From NCBI GenBank assembly GCA_017871115.1, contig JAFCIZ010000003.1, positions 373,001-437,000 on the forward strand: 64,000 nt of DNA, given 5' to 3'. Origin of the DNA: Cunninghamella blakesleeana. Lineage: Eukaryota > Mucoromycota > Mucoromycetes > Mucorales > Cunninghamellaceae. The notes below the pieces were generated by a model that was not told where the DNA came from, made no database searches, and saw only the letters and a list, made by a program, of their open reading frames with translations. The translations under genes were made by a program, and so were the position numbers. Below, one piece after another: positions 1-13,654 of the stretch. Each line of letters starts with the position of its first letter. Within the stretch, counting starts at the first letter, position 1.

Positions 1-792
1 ATATATTATACAACTACTCTATAAAATGAAAAAGCTTCTTTTTTTTTTAGAAAAATATGAAAATATACTCATATGTAGAATTGATCGTTTATTCACTTTT
101 AACAATTATTATATTATAACCAAGCATTTATTCAAAATTAAAGTGTCATTTGTTTAGCATATATCTATATTTATAATATTTCTTATTTTCTTTTTAAAAA
201 AAACAGGAATTTCCATATTTATACATGTCTATAGAAGTTGTCATCGTCATTAATTCAGTTCAAAATAAAAAATAAAAGGTTTATATTGTACTACCATAAA
301 GTTTATTTCCTTTTTCTTTTTCTCTTATCTAACGTCAGCATAAAACCAACGGATAAAGTAAAGAATCACATATATTAAAAAAAGAAAAAAAAAATATATA
401 AAAATCATGATATTTTAATTTAATAATTTATTCCCATCATTAATAATAGTCAAACATCATTAATTAACTAAAGGAAGTGAAAAAAATACATAAATATATA
501 TATATAACAATATAGGTTTTTTTTTTTTGGTTGGGGTTTAAAAAAAAAGTGGCATGGACCATCTATTTTTTTATTATTATAATTGCTCCCTCGTTAACTT
601 TCTTCCTTTTTCTTCATTTTATTAAAGTTTTCGTTTTTTTTTCATATGAAAAAAATTAAAATTCCGCCGTAATTCTATTTTACAGTTAAGCGTTCTAGTT
701 ATAATTTCTGTGTATCACCAATAGTTTGCTTTTTTTAAAAATAGTTGTCGCTTCATTATTACTATATCATATGTATTGAAATAAATAAATAG

Positions 793-840
<48 letters not shown>

Positions 841-2026
841 TTTAATAATAGCAATAATAAAAACGATATATATCGGTTATATCAGATAATTTTGTCCATA
901 CTATTATTGTTACATATTTCGAAAAATAAAATTTAAATATCATTTTTTTTAGTTGTCAATCACTCATTTAATAATTTATGCAAAATGAAATAGAATGAAA
1001 GAATATCCTCCCCAAAAAAAAAAATCACTTTTTAATACCACGTGCTTTCAAATAGAGGGGAATGAAATTTTAATGGAACTTACGAAAAAATCAAATTACT
1101 ACTAAATTTATATTATAGGCACGGATGGGGTTATATATACAGTATGATTGTTACCTAATGATATTATTATATTTTCGTTATTTTTGTAATTAAAGAAAAA
1201 ACAGTCTAGTGTTCTTTTTTTTTTTAAAAAAAAAATGTGTGTACGTTTGTGCTTTTTTGACAGATAGACAAGTTAAAAAATATTGGAATTTATAGTTATA
1301 GTTTGAATGTTTTTTTTTATGTATATAAACATGGAAAACTTTATTGATCTGTTGTTTTTACCATACTGGATTATTTAAATGAGTTTTTTTTTATTTTATT
1401 TTATTTACTTGTGATATTATGAAATTCTCACCCTTTCTTGACCATGTTTTTTTTACTTAATAGATAGCTTATAAAAAAAAAAGTAATAAATATATAGTTT
1501 AAACACCGTTCACTCTATTTGGGGGCTGTGAAGTAGTATTAGTGTATTTTCTTTGGTTGAATAAAAAGAATATATAAACATTATTATTATTATATATAAA
1601 TATATAGATATAATATATATATATTTATATATATATACTTATATATAATAATAATAATATTTATTTATTTTATTTTATTTTATTATAGTGATTATATTAA
1701 TCAGTAATATGATTTTCGAAATAATATTGTAATTTTTTTTTCCTATAAATATAATAAAGGACGATAAAGTATTATATCATTGGATAATTATAAATATAAG
1801 TAACAAACTTAAATCCATATTTGGAAAACCACCAAAAAAAAAAAAAAAGGAGGGGGGGAGGGAAAGCGAAGGAGTTTTATTTTTTTTTTTTTACTACTTT
1901 TATAAAAATCGTAAAATGAACTTTTTAAAAATTTCTTTTTCTTCTTACTTTTTTTTTCATTATAGTTTTTTTAAAAAACAACAATTTACTCATCTTTATA
2001 CTAATTCATCCTTTTCAATAATAAAA
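1..2026. other. Long AT-rich non-coding region upstream of the Sec14-like gene
   Basis: No open reading frame of convincing composition is present on either strand. The stretch consists of poly-A/poly-T runs, a (TAA)n microsatellite near 800-837 and AT-dinucleotide runs near 1590-1650. A T11A10 palindrome lies at 1215-1235. A CACGTG hexamer at 1039-1044, followed by AGGGG at 1056-1060, could be an E-box plus a stress-type element, but it is almost 1 kb from the next start codon and may be chance. The last 110 bases before 2027 are open in frame with the downstream gene (ATG at 1916) and are probably 5' UTR. Confidence 0.5.
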
Positions 2027-3730
<1,704 letters not shown>

Positions 3731-5133
3731 ATATTCTATATTTTTATTTTATTTTATTTATAATTAATTAATTATTAAGTAGTATAATACTATTATTATT
3801 TTTTATACACATTAACATATCATATACTTTTTCTTTATACATATTATTTTTTTTTATATTCACATCCCATTTTAAAATAATGATTTGTACTAAATAGTTT
3901 TTTTCTTAAAAAAAAAAAAAAAGATACTAAAGTGCTATTCCCTTTTTTATTTTATAATAAAATATTGTACACTGCTTTTGTTCAAATAATCATCGTACCT
4001 TTTTAATTATTTCTATACTCAATTTAATGGTGGATCAATAGCTATTACTTGAGTAATTATATTATAATTAAAGTTTCAACCAATGGTATCATGAAGTCAT
4101 TTTTACTTTATAACAACGCCGACTAAACTAAAATAGGAAAATAAAGTCAAGGAAAACCATCTTAAAAAGGTAACTATATGGATTACTATTCTAACTGACG
4201 TTTGTTTTTTTAATAGGATGTAGCCTCAAGATTTCGTTTTGGAGTAATCGAAAGGAAGATCAAGATTTAATCAATAAAGGTTTAATTTGTATTTTATAAA
4301 AAATATATGTGTATAGAAAAAATTAAAAAAATTAAATTGAGTAAAGATATTATTTAATAATGTCGGTTTTATATTGTTTATCAACTTATACGAATGTATT
4401 AAGCTATCATAAAGAAAATAAAATTGTCCACTTCTGTTATGATTATAACTTTTTCTATTTATCTCAGTTTTATGTGAACCAGCTGTACTTTTTATTTTTT
4501 TTTATTATTTATCAATTTTGCAAGCTAATACTTTCTTTTTAGCCATAAATGCTTTTTGTTTTTATCTAAAGTATATACACATTAAAAATAAAAAATATAG
4601 ATGGACCAATTGAATTTTTTTTTTAATAGGCAAAAATTAACCAAAAAACACAATACTGAGCACCCAGCAACATAATCGTTTTTCACCAATCATTAACATG
4701 GATTTTAAATTAACTTGATAAATAATAAAATGATGTTCCCCTTTAATATATATAAAGATCTCCCTCCAAAATTTTAAACCTTAAATTTTCTACTTTTTTG
4801 AAAGGAATAATATTTTTTTTACTATAAAAATAAGAATAAATAGAGAGTAAAATTTAATAATACATATATAATATTTTATTTCTTTTATAATATAGAAAGG
4901 TTATTTGTAAATAATGGAATATAGTAATGAATTTAATCATAATAATAATAATATAAATACGATATATAAATAAATATGGATTTTAAATTAACTGGAATTA
5001 TTTTCGAATGCTTTGCATAGCATTTAATAATGAATTATCAGGATCATCCTATTTTTTTAATACATATAAATCAATTAGTTGTCAATTATTGTTTTTATAT
5101 ACAATGGGTCATTATTTTATTATTTTATTTTAT
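3731..5133. other. Convergent intergenic region with a possible relic exon
   Basis: This separates the 3' ends of the Sec14-like and chitinase genes. It is mostly AT-rich filler. The exception is 4161-4290, where a well-formed small intron (GTAACT at 4170, CTAAC branch-like site, T-run, TAG ending at 4216) is followed by a short block resembling the start of Sec14 exon 2. No reading frame continues across it, so I do not call a gene. Confidence 0.5.
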
Positions 5134-6541
5134 TTATTTGTTTATTACCATTTCCAGAGACCACATCATCATACCACCTAACTTATTTTGAATAACAAAA
5201 TCAGATTTAGCTTTAAGAGAATCAGGATTATCAAAAGTTAAGAAGGTCTTTTTATCAGTATTATAAGCATAAGGGGTAAGTGTAGGTTGATCCCAATAAG
5301 TAACCCAATTGGATTGATTCTTTTGAATATTTTCGGCAGCAATAGTACGATATTGATATTCACCACTAAATGAAGGTTTGGCTCCAGGGCAAGGATCAGC
5401 AGATTCCGAATCATTATCATCACCTTTAATTTGAGTGGAACCTAAGAAAGGAACGTTGAGAGATGTAGAGGTAGGAGGTTTTTGAACAGCAGACAAACGT
5501 CCATAGAAGGGGACACCAAGGACTAATTTATTTTTGGGGAATCCAGCATTGGACCAAGCTTCCATGGCGGATTCGGCACTACCAGCATTACCGTTGCCTT
5601 TCAAAGCTGCATTAGCAAATGTTGTAGGATTCCACATACCAGCTAAATCATAAACCTATAGATAGATAATTAAATAAATATAATAAATAATAAAATAATA
5701 AAAAACTGAGTATAGATTCATTATTATTATTATTCATAAAAATGAAAAAAAAAATTATATAATTTAAAAAATAAATAAAAAGTAAATAAAAAATAGATAT
5801 ATTACCATAACATTCAAGTAATCAACAGTAGTACCCCAAGCAGCATCTAATTGATCAGATGGTGATTCACTATCATCGTTAAATGGAGTAATAGCAACAG
5901 CAGCTGTAATTAATTTCTTGGGACCTAGTTGTTTTCTTAAAATCTTCATTAATTCTAAAAAGTTATCGGTATCTTTAGCATCTCTAAATAATAATAACAA
6001 TGGCAATAGAAAGCAGTTAGTATAATAGTATTTATCTTCAAAAAATAAATAAATAAATATAAAATGGCTGCAACTTACTTTGTGTTACAAGAGACTCCAT
6101 TGGGTGAATTAGGATATTCTATTAAAAATTAAAAAAGAAAATATATAATTAAGGTTTTTTAAGTTTATAAATTAAAATATACTATGGTAATATTGATTTT
6201 ATAATATATAGCTTACCCCAGTCAATATCAATACCATCCAAATTATAGTCATTAACTATTTTAACAAGAGTATTTGCAAATTCATTACGAGTAGAATCAG
6301 ATTTAGTTAGAGTAGAAAAATGTTTGGAACCAGTCCATCTATTAAAGAGGAATAAAATTATAATAATAATAATAAAATGAAATTAAGTACCTGGTAATAA
6401 TCAAAATTTATATAATTATGGTTATTTTTTTTTACCCTCCGATACTAAGACTAACTGTTTTTTTGTTTTCGTGGGCTTGTTTAACAACTAATATAAAAAG
6501 AGAAAGGAAAGTGTACAAAATATATATAATTAATAAAATTA

Positions 6542-6582
<41 letters not shown>

Positions 6583-7061
6583 TTAAATTGAATCATTATT
6601 ATTTTTATTATACCTGTTTGAAGTTGGGATGGAGTAAAACCGCTTACTTTGCCAGATTCATCCGGAATACCAAAAGCATAGTAAATATGATCCAATTTGG
6701 ACCAAGCAATATTTTTTGGAAGAGACTAATCATTATTTTTTTTTAAAAAAAAGTAGACGTATTAAAAAAAATCATCATCGTCATCTTCATATTATTATTA
6801 TTATTATTATTATTATTTTACCCAGTCAGTAATATAAGCAGCCACCTTTCCATTAGAAGATTTGGAATGTTTATTTTTTTTTCCATGACCTTTCCCTCTA
6901 TGTTTTCCATGGTGGCTATTATTACCATGATGTTTATTCCCTTGTTGATGGGATGGTTGGGCTACAGCTTTAACATCATTTCCATGAGAATCAACGGCGG
7001 CCAACACGGATGTTGCAGCAAAAATAGTAAGGACAATGGAATTCAAAGAGATAGCAACCAT
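5134..7061 (-). CDS. Secreted GH18 chitinase with His/Lys-rich linker
   Basis: Seven exons on the minus strand (7061-6822, 6725-6614, 6487-6436, 6338-6217, 6118-6079, 5983-5806, 5655-5134) join to 421 aa. Residues 1-22 form a typical signal peptide. Residues about 23-70 are a His/Lys/Gly/Asn-rich linker, and the glycosyl hydrolase family 18 barrel follows. Barrel motifs visible are KVAAYITDW (strand 1), SLSIGGW (strand 3), the catalytic DGIDIDWEYP (residues 169-178, acid/base Glu176) and VYDLAG (strand 6). The catalytic Glu codon is split by an intron. The enzyme should hydrolyse beta-1,4-GlcNAc chains in its own wall during growth or in foreign chitin. There is no chitin-binding module or GPI signal, and the protein is short for the family. 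It lies tandem to RRP36, 304 bp downstream of it, and about 18 kb from a chitin synthase. The substrate is inferred from the family. Confidence 0.93.
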
Positions 7062-7365
7062 TTTTCTGTTCTACGTAAATAGGGGCAATAAAAAATAAAA
7101 ATAAAAAGTAGAAAATACAAAAAGTAGAAAATAATTATAAAAAAAGAGAAAGAAAAAGGTTATAAATTAAATTAAATTATTTATTTATACTTTTTTATAT
7201 TTTTTGCATTTTAATATCGTCATTAAATATATATATATATTATTTGGTGTCACCAGTTAGCTACAAAAAATAAAAATAAGGGTTTCTATATTATCTAAAG
7301 TTTTTGTTTATTTGTATACATAATTAATAATTTATATAATGAAATAATTATAATAAAATCTTAGT
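7062..7365. other. Intergenic region between RRP36 and chitinase
   Basis: About 300 bp, AT-rich. It must hold the chitinase promoter and the RRP36 3' UTR. I see no distinctive motif beyond AT runs. Confidence 0.4.
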
Positions 7366-8977
7366 TTAAGCTGATCTTCTTTTAAATGGTAAGCGTCGAT
7401 GATCCTTATTTGCATTTTTCTTTCTTTTCTTTTCAAGTACACGATCCATATTCTTTTCTCCAAGTTGATTAAATTTATCCATTAATTCCAATTTACGTTT
7501 TTCAGCTAGATTTAGAAAGAAAAATAATAAAAAAAATTAAGTATTTTTCCATATTAGTCACTTTATAAAATTAAGTATTTTTTTCATTATCCGCCTCTGG
7601 TTTTTTTTTCCAACTTACATCGTTTTAAGAAATAAGGTGTTTTTCCTTGTTGTACTAATTCTGATTCTATTTTCTTTCTTTCTCTAGCTAATTCTCGCTT
7701 TCTTTGATCATTTTTTAATTGTGTTTCTCTTGATTTCTATAAAAATAAATTTTCCCAAAGTGATATTATAATAAAATTAATACATAATCATTCTACATCA
7801 TAACTACACGAACAGATGTAATTATTTATATGTATATATTATTTACTATTGTTATTAATTCTTGTTTCAATATATCGCGTTCTTCTATGTTCTTTGTCTT
7901 TGCTAATCTTTGTTGCAATTGTTCTTTTTCTGATTGTTTATAGTCCTTAATAAAACCATAAGATTTTTCAAACAAGTCTTGATTTAATTTCCCAGAGAGC
8001 TTATCAAAGCGAGGGTCACGGCGTTTTTTCTACATAAATAAAAAGGTTTAATCATGTCATCTAGTACTACTGGTGCACTCAATTAAATAAAATAAACTTA
8101 TATAACCATTAAATAATAACCATTATGATCATCCTTTCACCCCACCCCCTTTTTTTCATTTATATATTTTACTTTTATAGACAATTTATTTTATATTTAT
8201 AATTTAAAAAACTTACAGTTGATACTGTTTCTACTACTTCTCTAAATCTGCTAACTTTCTTTTTTGATGAAATTTCCATAGGTCTAAATAACAACAACAG
8301 TAATAGCAATAATAATAAAGGAGAGAAAAATAGAGAATAAATAAGTATAATCAAAGTACATCCGCCAATTAGGTTTTCTTTTTTCTTTTTATAATAAAAT
8401 AACCCTCAAAATAGGAATACTTTCTGTTTATGGTAATTTACCTATGTTTGCTTGAACGTTTCATATCTTCTGGAGTAGCTCTCTTTCTTGTACCTTTTAA
8501 TTTGCTGGCTGCTAATTTGAGCTCCCTAATGATTTGTGCTTTATTTGGTTTTTTTCTATTTTTTGATGGATCATCACTTTCATCGCCATTTGAATCATCA
8601 CTATCATCTTCTTCATTCATTTTCATCTTATTTTTGATTTCAGCTAGCTGTTCAAATGATACATGTGCAAGACCTAAATAAATAAAAATTATTACATAAT
8701 AAAAAGTTGGGAATGTTTATATATATATATATTAGATTATATAAACATATTATTAACATTATTTATTTTAATATCGTCTTGAGATTTAAATCATTACGTA
8801 TATGTATATTCATTTAATATTTTTTATATTACTTCTTTTTAATTTCTCTAGCTGTTCTGATTTTGGATCTTTTTTTTTTTTTCCTTCCTCTTCTTCCTCT
8901 TCTACACTATCATAACTATCGTCGCTGTCTTCCTTTAATAATCATAATAAAAAAAATAAATGAGTAAGAGTTTAACC

Positions 8978-9010
<33 letters not shown>

Positions 9011-9163
9011 GTAATTGTAATTAAATATATTTAAGATTACTTCTTGACTACCACTTTCTATATCTTCCTCTTCTTCTTCTTCATTATCACTATAATCATA
9101 TCCATAATCATCTTCTTCTTGTTCTTCTTCTTCGATCTTATTATATTTGGTTTGTTTTTTCAT
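7366..9163 (-). CDS. RRP36: rRNA-processing protein Rrp36 (90S pre-ribosome)
   Basis: Seven exons (9163-9041, 8932-8833, 8673-8442, 8283-8217, 8029-7847, 7736-7619, 7505-7366) join in frame to 320 aa. The N-terminal third is strongly acidic (long Glu/Asp runs). The C-terminal part carries the Rrp36 signature: VSRFREVVE, then KKRRDPRFDKLSGK, then a highly charged helical stretch ending in the basic tail KDHRRLPFKR. Rrp36 is a nucleolar component of the early 90S/SSU processome, needed for early 18S rRNA cleavages. The charge layout and the RDPRFD core match the family; the length is within its range. It shares a 340-bp divergent promoter with the ADCK-like gene. Confidence 0.9.
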
Positions 9164-9503
9164 ATTATTATTATTAAAGGTTTAATTATGCAGATACAGA
9201 AATAAAATAAGTGTATAATTTTTTTTTATAAAGAAGCAGAAGAGAGCGAAAAAAAAATTGGCGGAAAGTAAAATTTTAAAAAATATAGAGGCTTAAAATT
9301 CACGTGTCCGGATTTAAATTTTTCCAATTTTTTTAAAAAAAGCTTTCATTTTTTTTTTTCCTTTCCTTTTCTTCTTTTCTACTTTTATTAAAGCCAGTTA
9401 TTTTATTTATACCTTCCTTCCTTCTTTCCTTTATCATTTTCTCTCTCTCTCTCTTTTTTTTTTTTTTTTTTTTTTTTAATTCAATAAATATATTATAAAT
9501 GTC
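9164..9503. promoter_or_regulatory. Divergent promoter RRP36 / ADCK-like gene
   Basis: A 340-bp bidirectional region. It holds TTGGCGGAAAG at 9258-9268 (an E2F/MBF-like GC core in otherwise AT DNA) and a CACGTG E-box at 9301-9306. A long pyrimidine tract (about 9430-9478, CT repeat then about 20 T) lies just before the ADCK-like start, as in many fungal promoters. A minimal upstream ATG at 9499 (ATGTCATGA) overlaps that start. Motif calls are by eye only. Confidence 0.4.
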
Positions 9504-11531
9504 ATGATATTACGCTCTATCGTTCATTCTAGGACAACATTTTCATTAAAAAATAAAGTATTATCAACTACTATTCGTCAACCGCATTCTTTTCTGCCTA
9601 TATCTATTTCTTCTATTTTACAACAGCAACAAAAACGTTACTATTTTAAATCGGATAGGTATTATTCTTTTAGAAAATCTCAGGATGAATGGGTACCAAT
9701 AAATAGTAATAATAAAGAATGGTTGAATAAAAAGACAAAGTTACATTTATTAAGCGCTGGCGGCGGTATTGGTATCAGTTTATTATACTTATGGTATAAT
9801 CAACAACAGCAATTCTCTTCTTCTCTTCGACATAAATTATCAGCTTTACATCGTTTCAGTGTAGCAGCTATGGTTGGATTTAAAGTTGCCTTTCAATATC
9901 AATGGTTCTTTTTCACCTCTCAATACAATAATTATGATGATACAATAAAAGAATTAAAAAAAAAAGAATGCCATTTAAAAGGTGCCCAAATTGTATTGGA
10001 TGGATTGCAGCGTTTAGGTGGTGTTTATGTTAAATTAGGTCAACACGTTTCAGCCATGATGTATCTTTTACCTTTAGAATGGACAACTACATTATCAGTA
10101 TTACAAGATCGATGTGATCCTACCTCTCCGGAAGCATTAAAAGATTTATTCCTTGAAGATTATGGTTCTTCTCTTGACGAAGTTTTTGATTATTTTGATT
10201 GGCAACCTCTCGGTGTAGCTTCTTTAGCTCAAGTACATCGTGGCCATCTTAGAAAAAAGAATACTGATGATGGTGATGATGATGATGGATGGGTAGCTAT
10301 TAAAATCCAACATCCCCGTTTAGATGAATTTTGTCAAATGGATATGGATACTGTAGCTTTTATCATTGGTATGATTAAATGGTGGTTCCCTGATTTTGGG
10401 TTTGAATGGGTGTTGGAAGAAATGCAAGAATCTTTACCTCAAGAATTGAATTTTACTAATGAAGCTAATAATGCTTATCAAGTAGCAAATAATTTTGATG
10501 GGGATTCTACTACTGCTTTAGTGATTCCTAAAATTATTTGGGCTCAACGTCGTATATTATGTATGGAATGTAAGTTGAATATTTTTTTATAAAATAAAAT
10601 AAAATAAAAGTGGGATATTAATAATAATAATAATGATAAAAAAGGAAGAAAAAATGTTAAACATGACAAATCACATTTTTAATCATAATTATATTTACCA
10701 TCACCATCTTTTTATTTATATATATGTATCATTTTTTTTTTTTTTAAAAAAAAAATAGATATCAAAGGGGCACGTATCGATGATTTAGAATTTTTAAGAG
10801 AACACAATATTGATCCTTCAAAAGTATCTAAAGAAATCACCACCATTTTTTCCAAAATGATTTTTTTACATGGTTTTGTCCACTGTGACCCTCATCCAGG
10901 CAATCTTCTTATTCGGCCCAACAATAGCAAAAATAAAAATAAAAATAAGTATAATTTTGAAATAGTATTGTTAGATCATGGAATTTATCGTACTTTAACA
11001 GATGAATTAAGAAATGATTATGCACACCTATGGACATCATTGATTCGAGGAGATGAAAAAGGAATTGAATACTATGCGCACCAAGTAGGTTGTAAACCAC
11101 CTCACCATCGATTATTTGCTTCTCTATTAACAGGTCGTGAATGGCATACCATTGAAGCTGCTAATTTATCCTCCACAAGAACCGATACGGAAACTAATCG
11201 AGTCTCAGGGAAAACGAAATTATTTTTAGTGAAAATAGCAGATGTATTATCGGTTTTACCAAGAATCATGCTGGCTTTATTAAAAACTTCGGATTTGCTA
11301 CGTCATTTAGACGAATCGTTACGTCAATCATCTTCCCCTTCACCGTCCGGCTCTTACCGTACTTATGCAATAATGGTAGAGTATTGTGCTCAAGCGGTTT
11401 GGTTGGATACGAAAAAGAAATTGTTATTGGAGCATTGGGGTTGGACTTCTTGGTTATCTTGGTGTAAACGTTTTATTGATGCTTGGTTTTCTTTTCATTT
11501 AGTAGAGTTTTACTCTTGGTATTACCAATAA
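9504..11531 (+). CDS. MCP2: Mitochondrial ABC1/UbiB-family kinase-like protein (ADCK1/Mcp2-type)
   Basis: Two exons (9504-10569, 10759-11531) give 612 aa. The N-terminus is basic and Ser/Thr-rich, like a mitochondrial presequence. A hydrophobic GGGIGISLLYLWY segment near residue 87 could be a membrane anchor. ABC1-family hallmarks follow: the KxGQ motif (GVYVKLGQHVSAM, around 174-186), the Ala-rich loop in place of a glycine loop (GVASLAQVHRG), the catalytic-loop equivalent FVHCDPHPGN and the DFG-equivalent LLDHG. These proteins are atypical ATP-binding kinases. Yeast Mcp2/Cqd2 and animal ADCK1/5 sit at the inner membrane or intermembrane space and affect coenzyme Q distribution and lipid homeostasis. 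The intron falls between the N-lobe and the catalytic loop and ends in T14A10 directly before its TAG acceptor. Subfamily assignment rests on the YLLPLEW context after KxGQ and is moderately certain. Confidence 0.85.
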
Positions 11532-11801
11532 TAATTATAATGATATATATAGAGATAAATAGAAACAAATAGATAATAAATTATATGTAAATAATAAAAT
11601 AAAAGTTAGATTTATGAAAATTGTAGTTATTTTTTAAAAAAATCAGGTACAAAAAACTTTTATAATGTCGGAGTCGAATTGGATTTTTTTATTTTATTTT
11701 ATTTTTAAAAATAATTTTTTTCTTATTCCTGTTCTTCTCTTATTCCTTTTTATTTATTAAAAAGTATAAAAATAATTCTGTTTTTTTATTGAGCTCGAAA
11801 T

Positions 11802-12249
11802 ATGTGGGGAAAACTTGTTCATTATACTGCCGACGCCGTACTTGTATCTGCTGTACTTGCTGGTATTAAACGTAATACTGGTTTAGAGTAAGTTGAAATA
11901 ATAATAGTGATAATAATAGTAGTAGTAGTAGCAGTAAATCTATTTTCATATAATAAAAAGAAAACTGAAAAATAAAAAACAATAAAAAAATGCGAGTAAT
12001 ATACTTTATAAATAATACATATGATATGAAGAAAAAGAAAAAGGATGTAGTGATCTAATATATAATACCTTATATTCATTATTATTATTTTTTATTTATT
12101 TATTCATCTTATATAGACCTAAGCTCTCTACTATTGAAAATGAAGATATTCGCTCCTATGTTCAAAAATATTTAAATGTTGGTGATTGGGTATTGGATAA
12201 CAGTCTTGTTTATTTAAGCAACTCTAAATACTTTGAACGTAAAAACTGA
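11802..12249 (+). CDS. ATG44: Mitofissin (Atg44/DUF1748), mitophagy fission factor
   Basis: Two exons (11802-11887 and 12117-12249) encode 72 aa, close to the roughly 73 aa of yeast Atg44. The hallmark is the N-terminal MWGKLVHYTADAVLVSAVLA followed by GIKRNTGLE, an amphipathic hydrophobic helix plus the conserved G-x-[KR]-R-x-TGL motif of DUF1748. A second helical part ends in FERKN. In yeasts this protein lies in the mitochondrial intermembrane space, binds lipid membranes and drives the fission needed for mitophagy. The function here is transferred from the family. The gene is 270 bp downstream of another mitochondrial gene on the same strand. Confidence 0.88.
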
Positions 12250-13654
12250 ATTAGGGTTATTGCTATTATATCATATATAATACATATTTTAAAAATAATT
12301 AAAAAAACTACAACTTTAATAACAACTAAAACAACAACTATAATGACAACTTGTATTATAAATAGAAGACATTAAAAGACTATGATCAAAGGTAAATAAT
12401 TAATATATGTATATATATACATTCTAGAGTGTGTGTTATAAAAAAAAGGTAATTAGTTTGATGGTTATAATTGACTTTATATATATATCATTTGGTTTGT
12501 TTTATGATAAATCATAATATATAGATTCCATATATTATCCTCTCGTAGTATATGTACATATAATTATATATAATCTTCATTATATATATACTTTTTTTCT
12601 AGTATTATCTTTTTATTATTATATTAGCGATGATTATATATGATCAATAAATTAACCATATTGTAAAGGATTATCTTTGTATTAATTTTATTTTAATTTC
12701 AGTGTAAAAAAAATAGGACATGTGATTATATAAATATTCGGAATTTGATATGAATCATAATATAAACTTACGGGATTATTTACGAAAAGAAAATATAGGG
12801 TTCACTATATATATATATATTCTATACTAATGAATAATACTTGATTGTTATAATTTTTGATACCATTATTTATAATATATATATATATATATATGTACTT
12901 ATTCTAAAGATTTTCATATTTTATATATTGGATTTATAGTAATTTTTTATTTTTTTTTATTATTGTTTTTAAAAGGTTGTCAAGATGATATTTTGAACCA
13001 TATTCAAAGAAAATAATTATCTATGATTCTAAATAATAACCCAATAGTTATGGGATTTTAAAAACATTATAGCAATGTTATTCTCTATGTATATAATTAT
13101 ATATTCTAATTCTCGAAAAATCCATATTAAATCGATTTTTTTTTAAATAAAAAAAATAGCATTGTTAACTGATAGTATAAATTTAATCTTTTACTTATTT
13201 AATACGTAGCGACAAGAGATTTATAAAAAAAATTTTTTTTTAGTTAGGATAAGGAATATGAAGTGTTAAACTTGATATAGTATATTTATGTTATTATTAT
13301 TATTATTACTATAAATATATATATGCAACAGTAAACAGATCGAAACTATAAAATGATCATGATTAAAATTAAGGGAGTGAAAAAAAAAAATTAACTAATT
13401 AGGCATATCTTTTTTTGGAACTAGATAATTTTTTTTTTTTTTTCCCAACATCAATTATCATTTTAAAAAGGAAAAAACTATTTTATTTATTTTATGTAAG
13501 TCTTAATCAATAAGAGCCACATTATATATTTTTATTTTAAATATTTATCTTTTATATATATATATGTATACTAATGGAAAAAAAAAAGAAAAGGAAAAAA
13601 AAATATTGATATATATATGATTTTTTTAAATTACATCAGTGTCAAACGGAGTAA
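12250..13654. other. Convergent intergenic region, ATG44 / homeobox gene
   Basis: About 1.4 kb between two converging genes. It is made of AT dinucleotide runs and poly-A/T, with no reading frame or GC-enriched island that I can support. Confidence 0.5.

Noticed and set aside
1039..1060. CACGTG plus AGGGG as a stress or phosphate element of the Sec14-like gene
   Set aside because: Nearly 1 kb from the start codon in a long spacer, with no supporting repeats, so kept only as a note.
4360..4542. 60-codon reading frame rich in Phe, Tyr and Leu
   Set aside because: Composition is that of T-rich DNA read in frame. No homologous feel, splice context or promoter.
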